Shown: in pieces, positions 1 through 4,578 of the stretch
Layout: every line of letters begins with the position of its first letter
Numbering within the stretch: the first letter of the stretch is position 1
DNA from: CAYLNK01 sp964384675
Lineage (GTDB): Bacteria; Acidobacteriota; Thermoanaerobaculia; UBA5066
NCBI GenBank assembly: GCA_964384675.1
Contig: CAYLNK010000368.1
Span: 1-6,029 of the forward strand
Length of the DNA: 6,029 bases
Reading direction: 5' to 3'
Translations under genes and position numbers: made by a program
The notes under the pieces: generated by a model
What the model saw: only the letters and a program-made list of their open reading frames with translations
Database searches by the model: none
Told to the model about the DNA's origin: nothing

Positions 1-609
1 GAGGTGGCCTCCGCCTCCGAGGAGCCGCGCCGGCGCCGCTCGGCCGATCGACTCGTGGCGCGGCTGACCAAGTCGTTCCCGCGGCGGACCGACTCGGCGG
101 CGCCGCTCGTCTCGCCCTCCGGCCTCAGCGCCCGGATCGCCGTCCGTGGCGGGGACGTGGTCCTCTTCGTGGAGAGAAGGGACGGGCGGAGCGCGATCCA
201 GCCCCACCCCGTCCCGGGCATCGATCCGCTCTCCCTGTCGTTCGATCCGGCCGGCGCGAGGCTCGCGTGGGACGAGGTGCCCGCCCGTGGGCTCCGGCGG
301 ACCCGTGTCCTCGACCTCTCCACTGCTCGGCTCGCGGAGCCGGCCGCGTTGGCGCTGCCCGAGGTCCTGGTGCCCGCCGGAAGCGCCCCGTCGGACCTGG
401 ACCGGTACACGTCCTTCGTGGGCTTCTCGCCCGACGGCAGGCTCGTGCTGGTCTCCGTGGAAGGGTTCCTCGGCGAATCAGGCCGGATTCCCCGCCGCTA
501 CTTCGTCTGCGACGCCGATGGGCGAGGCGCTCCGAGGCAGGTCGTCCGTCCGCTCCGGGGCGATGGCAGGATCGACTGGGAGGCTCTCCTCTCGAGGACG
601 GACGGGTGA
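1..609 (+). CDS. PD40/TolB-like beta-propeller fragment, probably 5'-truncated by the window edge
   Basis: The reading frame is open from the first base and ends at TGA 607-609. The first possible start is GTG at 4, which gives 201 residues. The codon before it is also open, so the true start may lie outside the window and no ribosome binding site can be judged. Counting from that GTG, two stretches look like PD40/WD40-type propeller blades: SLSFDPAGARLAWDE near residues 77-91 and FVGFSPDGRLVLVS near 138-151. The xFSPDGxxL signature is characteristic of TolB-like and PD40 repeats. The N-terminal 35 residues are Arg-rich with no signal peptide or membrane segment, which fits either an internal piece of a longer protein or a cytoplasmic one. 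Two blades are too few for a closed propeller, which favours truncation. No catalytic motif is visible, so the function is unknown. It converges on the beta-helix gene and is followed 15 nt later by a strong hairpin. Confidence 0.65.
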   Translation, partial: EVASASEEPRRRRSADRLVARLTKSFPRRTDSAAPLVSPSGLSARIAVRGGDVVLFVERRDGRSAIQPHPVPGIDPLSLSFDPAGARLAWDEVPARGLRRTRVLDLSTARLAEPAALALPEVLVPAGSAPSDLDRYTSFVGFSPDGRLVLVSVEGFLGESGRIPRRYFVCDADGRGAPRQVVRPLRGDGRIDWEALLSRTDG

Positions 610-624
610 GCGCCAGGAAGCGAA

Positions 625-650
625 AGGGCCCGCCGGAATCGGCGGGCCCT
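625..650. terminator. Perfect 11-bp GC hairpin, probable bidirectional terminator
   Basis: The arms AGGGCCCGCCG (625-635) and CGGCGGGCCCT (640-650) are exact reverse complements around a GAAT loop. The hairpin starts 15 nt after the stop codon of the upstream plus-strand gene, in a convergent gap, which is the expected place for a terminator. On the plus strand no T-run follows. Read on the minus strand, the stem is followed by TTTCGCTTCC, which is moderately T-rich. It may therefore also stop transcripts of the minus-strand beta-helix gene that pass the two repeat hairpins. Termination itself is inferred; the stem is seen directly. Confidence 0.7.
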
Positions 651-668
651 CTGAATCCTGGGTGCGCC

Positions 669-697
669 GGGGGACCGGACTCGGAGGTCCCCCCGAC
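669..697. repeat. 29-bp palindromic repeat, copy 1
   Basis: This 29-bp unit is identical to the one at 726-754, with a start-to-start offset of 57 bp. Each copy is a hairpin: GGGGGACC, nine loop bases (GGACTCGGA), GGTCCCCC, then CGAC. In copy 1 the stem is 8 bp. No T-run follows on either strand. The unit resembles a REP-like or terminator-associated intergenic repeat; whether it recurs in the genome cannot be seen here. Confidence 0.8.
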
Positions 698-725
698 TAC
701 GAGCCACCCGGCCAAGGGGGGAACG

Positions 726-754
726 GGGGGACCGGACTCGGAGGTCCCCCCGAC
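726..754. repeat. 29-bp palindromic repeat, copy 2
   Basis: This is an exact second copy of the 669-697 unit, four bases beyond the stop codon of the minus-strand beta-helix gene. A preceding extra G (725) extends the stem to 9 bp, with GGGGGGACC pairing to GGTCCCCCC. The 28 bp between the copies includes a second G6 run (716-721). On the beta-helix transcript this hairpin would form immediately after the stop codon, where it could act in termination or protect the 3' end. That role is inferred from position. Confidence 0.8.
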
Positions 755-758
755 CACC

Positions 759-2426
759 TCACTCAGCGTCGAACGTCTGCAGCTCCACGGGGACGGGGTT
801 GATGTTCAGCTGCAGGCAGACCTGGGCGTTGTCGACGGTGGTGCAGACGGTCGTCTGACCGGCGACCGCAGAGTTGAACGTGGTGGTCGAAAGGCCGGAG
901 GTGAAGGGGAGGGTAGCCGCGAGCCGGGTGGTGGGATTCACGGTGCCGAGCGGCGCCGTGGTCCACGACACGGTGATGTCCTTCGGCACGGCGCCGATGC
1001 CGGTGGTGTCGACGCCATCGGAGTTCTTCGCGAGGCTCGACGTGACCGTGGCGTTCTGACCGGCCGTGACCGGGTTCGGCGCGATCGTGATTCCGAGCAC
1101 CAGCCACGGGTTGAAGTCGAGGTTGCCGCCCGTGACCGTATCGCACCCGACCGTGTTCGGGCCGCCGTTGCACCCGAACCAGTTGTTCTGGACGTCCTCG
1201 GGGGCCGTCGTGTTGGCGGTGATGCCGGCGACGTTGGTGAAGATCCGGTTGTGATGCGCGTTGAGGTTCGGCTCGAAGGCGTCCTGAAGGTCCTTGTCGT
1301 AGACCGAGACCCCGGTGACGGTGTTCCCGAGGATCTGGTTCGTGAAGACGTTGCCGATGGAGTTGGCGCTCGTACCGTCCGCCACCAGGAAAGCACCCAC
1401 CACGAGACCCCAGGCGTTGTTCTGGATCAGGTTCCCCGAGACGTTCGCGGTGCCCTGGTCGAGGAACACTCCCTCGAAGCGGTTGTTCGTGATCGTGTTG
1501 TTCGCGATCGTCGTGGGCGCCGTGGAGGACGAGTAGATCCCCTTGTCGTTGTTGTTGAGGATGTTGTTCGAGGCGGACACGTTCGCGCCGGCGTTGAAGA
1601 AGAGGATGGCCGAGGCCTGCGCCTGGTTGAAGCTGCCGCTGCAGGAGGGGTGGTCGCACTCGCACGCGGTGACCGTGTTGCTGGCCGCCGAGCCGGTGGC
1701 GCCACGGCTGATCTGGATGCCGTCCTGGGCGATGACGACGGTCGGGCCGACGCCGGTGATGATGTTGTTCGTGACGGTGCCGTTGCTGCCGGTCCCGTCG
1801 ACGACGACGCCCGCCTTCTGGAAGACCGTGAAGGTGTTCGAGTCGACCGTGCCCTTGCCGACCTGCCCGAACGCGTTGACGCCGAGGCGGATCCCGATCC
1901 CGTTCTGGCAGCCGCCGAGCGGGGTGTCGTGGATCTCGGTCACGATCGAGTTGTTCAGGTTGAGGGTGGCGCCGCCCGCGGCGTAGAGGCCGTTGTTGAT
2001 CCCACCGCAGTTCGAGGTGACGGGCCCGGTCACGGTGACCTTGCTGATGGTCACGACCGTGGAGGCACCGCTGACGCGGATGATGGAGCGCTGCCCGTCG
2101 GAGTCGGGGTTGAGCACGTCCGGCGACTTGATGATCGACGTGGCCGCCGTCGCCCCAGTGATCGTGAGGCTCTTGGTGATCGTCACCTGTTCCGTGAACG
2201 TCCCGGCCGTGATATCTATGGTGTCACCCGACGCCGCGGCGGCGTCGACCGCCTGCTGGAGCGTCCCGCAGACCAGGTCACCGGGGGAAGCGCAGGTGCC
2301 GCCGCCGGTCTGCACGGTCCAGTTCGTGGCCGCGAGCGGTCCCGCGGAGAGGACGAGGGCCAGGGCCCCGGTGGCGAGGCCGATCCGCCCCGCGTCGGCG
2401 TTGGCCATGAGGCGCTTCAAGCTCAT
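759..2426 (-). CDS. Secreted right-handed parallel beta-helix protein with C-terminal Ig-like domain
   Basis: The start is ATG 2426-2424, giving 555 residues. An in-frame ATG at 2432 abuts the AGGAG box with no gap, whereas the chosen ATG has a 6-nt spacing. Residues 1-33 form a signal peptide: KR near the N-terminus, hydrophobic core LATGALALVLSAG, likely cleavage after PLAA. The mature part opens with CGTLQQAVDAAAASGDTIDITAGTFTEQVTI, the usual entry to pectate-lyase-like/NosD-type folds. A series of PbH1-like coils follows (NNIITG, NNILNNNDKGIY, NNTITNNRFEGVF, GNLIQNNAWGLVV, HHNRIFTNVAGI). The helix closes with NNWFGCNGGP and NFNPW-like DFNPWLVLGI, then an Ig-like beta-sandwich of about 110 residues (APNPVTAGQNATVTSSL). 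Cysteines are frequent, as expected for an exported protein with disulfides, and include a CECDHPSC cluster. The gene ends at PVPVELQTFDAE. No catalytic residues for a lyase or hydrolase can be assigned, so a polysaccharide-binding, adhesive or cell-surface role is only a guess. Confidence 0.9.
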   Translation of the reverse strand: MSLKRLMANADAGRIGLATGALALVLSAGPLAATNWTVQTGGGTCASPGDLVCGTLQQAVDAAAASGDTIDITAGTFTEQVTITKSLTITGATAATSIIKSPDVLNPDSDGQRSIIRVSGASTVVTISKVTVTGPVTSNCGGINNGLYAAGGATLNLNNSIVTEIHDTPLGGCQNGIGIRLGVNAFGQVGKGTVDSNTFTVFQKAGVVVDGTGSNGTVTNNIITGVGPTVVIAQDGIQISRGATGSAASNTVTACECDHPSCSGSFNQAQASAILFFNAGANVSASNNILNNNDKGIYSSSTAPTTIANNTITNNRFEGVFLDQGTANVSGNLIQNNAWGLVVGAFLVADGTSANSIGNVFTNQILGNTVTGVSVYDKDLQDAFEPNLNAHHNRIFTNVAGITANTTAPEDVQNNWFGCNGGPNTVGCDTVTGGNLDFNPWLVLGITIAPNPVTAGQNATVTSSLAKNSDGVDTTGIGAVPKDITVSWTTAPLGTVNPTTRLAATLPFTSGLSTTTFNSAVAGQTTVCTTVDNAQVCLQLNINPVPVELQTFDAE

Positions 2427-2432
2427 TTGCAT

Positions 2433-2437
2433 CTCCT
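2433..2437 (-). promoter_or_regulatory. Ribosome binding site that selects the second ATG of the beta-helix gene
   Basis: On the minus strand GGGCAGGAG is followed directly by ATGCAAATGAGC. The AGGAG core has no spacer to the first ATG (2432-2430) but a 6-nt spacer to the second (2426-2424). The second therefore fits ordinary initiation geometry and shortens the protein by two residues. Confidence 0.75.
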
Positions 2438-2462
2438 GCCCGAAAAGATTTTTTAACGGCCC

Positions 2463-2491
2463 ATTTTATGAAGTCATCGCGCCGAAATCAA
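2463..2491 (-). promoter_or_regulatory. Sigma-70-like promoter for the beta-helix gene
   Basis: Read on the minus strand, TTGATT (2491-2486; 4 of 6 to TTGACA) and TAAAAT (2468-2463; 5 of 6 to TATAAT) are separated by exactly 17 bp. Predicted transcription begins near 2456, leaving about 30 nt of leader containing an A6 tract and the AGGAG box. The AT-rich setting stands out sharply in this GC-rich window. Not tested experimentally. Confidence 0.65.
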
Positions 2492-2512
2492 GCGGCTCGG
2501 CCGGGGCTGCCC

Positions 2513-2518
2513 GATAAT
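2513..2518 (+). promoter_or_regulatory. -10-like box GATAAT for the plus-strand operon
   Basis: GATAAT matches TATAAT at 5 of 6 positions and ends 6 nt before the GTG at 2525, so transcription would start on or within a base or two of the start codon. No convincing -35 lies 16-18 bp upstream. The -35 of the opposing beta-helix promoter overlaps the expected -35 area, so the two promoters might interfere with each other. This is a weak call based on one hexamer and its position. Confidence 0.35.
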
Positions 2519-2524
2519 CGCCGC

Positions 2525-2932
2525 GTGTCCCATCGCGCGCCTTCCGGCAGTGCCCGCTCGGCTGCTTCGCGGCTCAAGCACGACCTCGGCAAGTATGCCC
2601 GCTGGAGCGCCCCGGATGAGCGCGAGTCGGACCCCGAGGAGCTCCGGGCGAGGCTCGGCCGGGACCTCCTGGCCACCCGGCTCGTGGACGGTGTGCCCTT
2701 CAGCGCCGTCCAGGTGTTCGAGGCGTGGCGGTCCGAGGACGGCGCCGCCCTCCAGGACGTCGGTTCGCTCGCGGACGTCGAGGACGCCGTTCGACAGGTC
2801 GGACGGCTGCTGCCCGGCCTGGCCACGCTCGAGCAGGCGGGCCTCGCGGAGCTGGACGATGCCGCGCTCCGGCTCACGGCCGCGTGCGCCGCCGTCTTCC
2901 GTGAGGTCGTCAGCCAGGAGGACGGCTCGTGA
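2525..2932 (+). CDS. 135-aa hypothetical protein, first gene of the regulator operon
   Basis: I do not recognise the family. The GTG at 2525 is preferred. An in-frame ATG at 2468 has no ribosome binding site and lies in the -10 box of the divergent promoter, and the extra residues it adds look unstructured. From the GTG, residues 1-15 are Ser/Ala/Arg-rich. Then comes the motif RLKHDLGKYARWSAP (residues 16-30), followed by a mostly helical, acidic chain with heptad-like Leu/Ala spacing and no Cys, signal peptide or membrane segment. It is probably a small soluble alpha-helical protein. His19 in KHDLGKY sits in a setting that loosely recalls the phospho-accepting H-box of histidine kinases or phosphotransfer domains, but the surrounding pattern is not diagnostic. 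It overlaps the next gene by 4 nt, so the two products are probably made together and may interact. Confidence 0.75.
   Translation: MSHRAPSGSARSAASRLKHDLGKYARWSAPDERESDPEELRARLGRDLLATRLVDGVPFSAVQVFEAWRSEDGAALQDVGSLADVEDAVRQVGRLLPGLATLEQAGLAELDDAALRLTAACAAVFREVVSQEDGS
2916..2921 (+). promoter_or_regulatory. Shine-Dalgarno site of the sigma-54 activator gene
   Basis: A full AGGAGG lies inside the end of the upstream gene, 7 nt before the GTG at 2929. It fixes that start and shows that the GTGA overlap is a real initiation site. Confidence 0.85.
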
Positions 2933-4578
2933 GGCGGGCCCGTCCGCCCCGCGTCCTGGTGATCGACGACCAGCCGAAGGCCGCCGAGATCCTGGTCCGC
3001 CGGGCGCCCGACCTGGAGCTGGTGACGGCGCCGTCCGGCCGTACGCACGCGACGTCGTGGAGCGAGGCCGAGCCCCTGCTCCGCGGGAGAGGCGCTCCGG
3101 ACGTCGTGGTTCTCGACCTTCGCTTCGAGATCGCCGACGAGGAGCTGCTCCCGGAGCGCCGGGCTCTCGGAGACGGCGCGGAGGGGCGGCGGGAGCGGCG
3201 GGAGCGGCGCGACCGGCAGGGATTGCTGATCCTGGAGCGGCTGCGCAGGCTGCTCCCGGATTTGCCCGTGGTCCTCACGACGGCGCACGACGAGATCCCG
3301 TTCGAGGACGAAGCGCGGCGGCTCTTCGCCGACGCGTTCACGTACACCGCCGGCGAGGAGGAGCTCACGGGCGAAGGGCTGGTGCGCCTCGTTCGCCGGG
3401 TCCTGGCCGAGCGTGACGCCCCTCTCTCGACCGGTCGGTTCCTCTGGGGCCGCAGCCCCGCCATGCGCGAGCTGCGCCGGCGGGTCGCGGCCCTCGCACC
3501 GACGCCCCTCCCGCTCCTGGTCAGCGGACCGACGGGGACCGGGAAGAACCTGCTGGTGCGCGAGGTCATCCATCCGCTCTCGGGCCGGCGCGGACCGCTC
3601 GTCGCGTTCGACTGCGCGACCGTGCCGGAGGCGCTCCTTCCCGCGGCTCTCTTCGGCTCGGTGCGCGGCTCCTACACCGGGTCGGTCGCCGACCGGCCCG
3701 GTGTGTTCGAGGCGGCCGGCGGCGGAACCCTCTTCCTCGACGAGGTCGAGAACCTGAGCGGCGACGCCCAGAAGAGTCTCCTCACGGCGCTGAACGACGG
3801 CGTGGTGCGACGCCTCGGCGCGACTTCCGAGACGCCGCACACGGCGCGCATCGTGGCCGCGGCCAACAGCGACCTGAAGGCGAAGGCCGCCGCCGGGGAG
3901 TTCCGATCGGACCTGCTGATGCGCCTGAACCCGGCGCTCGCCCTCCGGCTCCCTCCGCTGGTCGAGCGGCGCGAGGACCTCGCCGACCTGACGGCCGCCG
4001 TGACCGCGCGATTCGGGGCCGATCCGGGCCACCGCCGCGAGATCGCGCGGCACGCCAGAGCCGCGGGAGGCCCCGACCTGCCGGCCGGCGCCGGGGTGAG
4101 CCTCGTGCCGGACGAGGACGTCGCTTCGGCGCCGGAGGACGTCGCGGTGCTCTTCGTCCTGCCCCGGAAAGGGTGGGCCGCCATCGTTCGCCACTCGTGG
4201 CCCGGCAACCTCCGCCAGCTCGAGATGACCCTGACCGACCTCCTGGCGGCCGCCGTCTATTCCGGCGCCGGTGTCACGCTCGACCGCAAGGGGCGGGCGC
4301 TCTTCCTTCTGGACGCGCGGCTCCTGTTCGACCTCCTCGCCGGAGCCGAGAGCGGGACCGCTCCACGCGAGGAGCGCCTCGTGGTGGCGCGCCCGAGGTC
4401 CGAGACCGTGGAGGGTTTCCGGCGCGAGCTCGAGCGGACCGTCTACCGCACCCTCTTCCGCGACTGCGAAGGAGACTTCGCACGGATGGCCGAGCAGGTC
4501 ACCGGCTCGAGGCGCGACGAGCGGGCGGTCCGTCTCCGGTTCAACCGGCTCGGGCTTTCGGCCCGTCGCGAGCGTTGA
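2929..4578 (+). CDS. Atypical sigma-54-dependent response regulator (receiver, AAA+, Fis-like HTH)
   Basis: The 549-residue protein starts at GTG 2929 behind AGGAGG. Residues 8-160 resemble a receiver domain: acidic pair D13-D14 in VLVIDDQ, candidate phospho-acceptor D63 in VVVLDLRF, and T117/T118 in VVLTTAHD. The conserved beta-5 Lys is missing (FADAFTYTAG, T140), and about 30 charged residues are inserted after D63. Residues 170-440 form a bEBP AAA+ module: Walker A GPTGTGKN (200-207), L1 loop GSYTGS (247-252) in place of GAFTGA, Walker B TLFLDEVE (267-274), sensor I AAANSDL, Arg fingers in FRSDLLMRLN (R326, R332), RLPPLVERREDL and WPGNLRQLE (424-432) with sensor II R429. A segment of roughly 25 extra residues precedes WPGN compared with NtrC-type proteins. 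The C-terminus (about 493-546) looks like a divergent Fis-type HTH ending FNRLGL. It is expected to remodel sigma-54 holoenzyme at target promoters; the targets are unknown. Confidence 0.9.
   Translation: MRRARPPRVLVIDDQPKAAEILVRRAPDLELVTAPSGRTHATSWSEAEPLLRGRGAPDVVVLDLRFEIADEELLPERRALGDGAEGRRERRERRDRQGLLILERLRRLLPDLPVVLTTAHDEIPFEDEARRLFADAFTYTAGEEELTGEGLVRLVRRVLAERDAPLSTGRFLWGRSPAMRELRRRVAALAPTPLPLLVSGPTGTGKNLLVREVIHPLSGRRGPLVAFDCATVPEALLPAALFGSVRGSYTGSVADRPGVFEAAGGGTLFLDEVENLSGDAQKSLLTALNDGVVRRLGATSETPHTARIVAAANSDLKAKAAAGEFRSDLLMRLNPALALRLPPLVERREDLADLTAAVTARFGADPGHRREIARHARAAGGPDLPAGAGVSLVPDEDVASAPEDVAVLFVLPRKGWAAIVRHSWPGNLRQLEMTLTDLLAAAVYSGAGVTLDRKGRALFLLDARLLFDLLAGAESGTAPREERLVVARPRSETVEGFRRELERTVYRTLFRDCEGDFARMAEQVTGSRRDERAVRLRFNRLGLSARRER

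Noticed and set aside
669..754. A two-repeat mini-CRISPR (29-bp repeat, 28-bp spacer)
   Set aside because: The lengths are CRISPR-like, but there is only one spacer and it is itself GC- and G-run-rich. There are no cas genes or AT-rich leader, and the units sit at a gene end as hairpins.
267..2456. A 729-codon plus-strand open frame opposite the beta-helix gene
   Set aside because: Its translation is a low-complexity mix of Arg, Gly, Asp and Val with no domain. It is an antisense shadow created by high GC, and the minus-strand gene has a signal peptide, ribosome binding site, promoter and recognisable fold.
2438..2462. A regulatory hairpin or riboswitch in the beta-helix leader
   Set aside because: Only a CCG/CGG pair with an AAAA/TTTT core and unpaired bases can form. 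That is weak, and the leader is about 30 nt, too short for a known riboswitch.
2494..2507. A -24/-12 (sigma-54) promoter before the operon
   Set aside because: A GG-N10-GC spacing exists, but the flanks (CGGCTC and GGGCT) match TGGCAC and TTGCW poorly, and such spacing is common by chance at this GC content.
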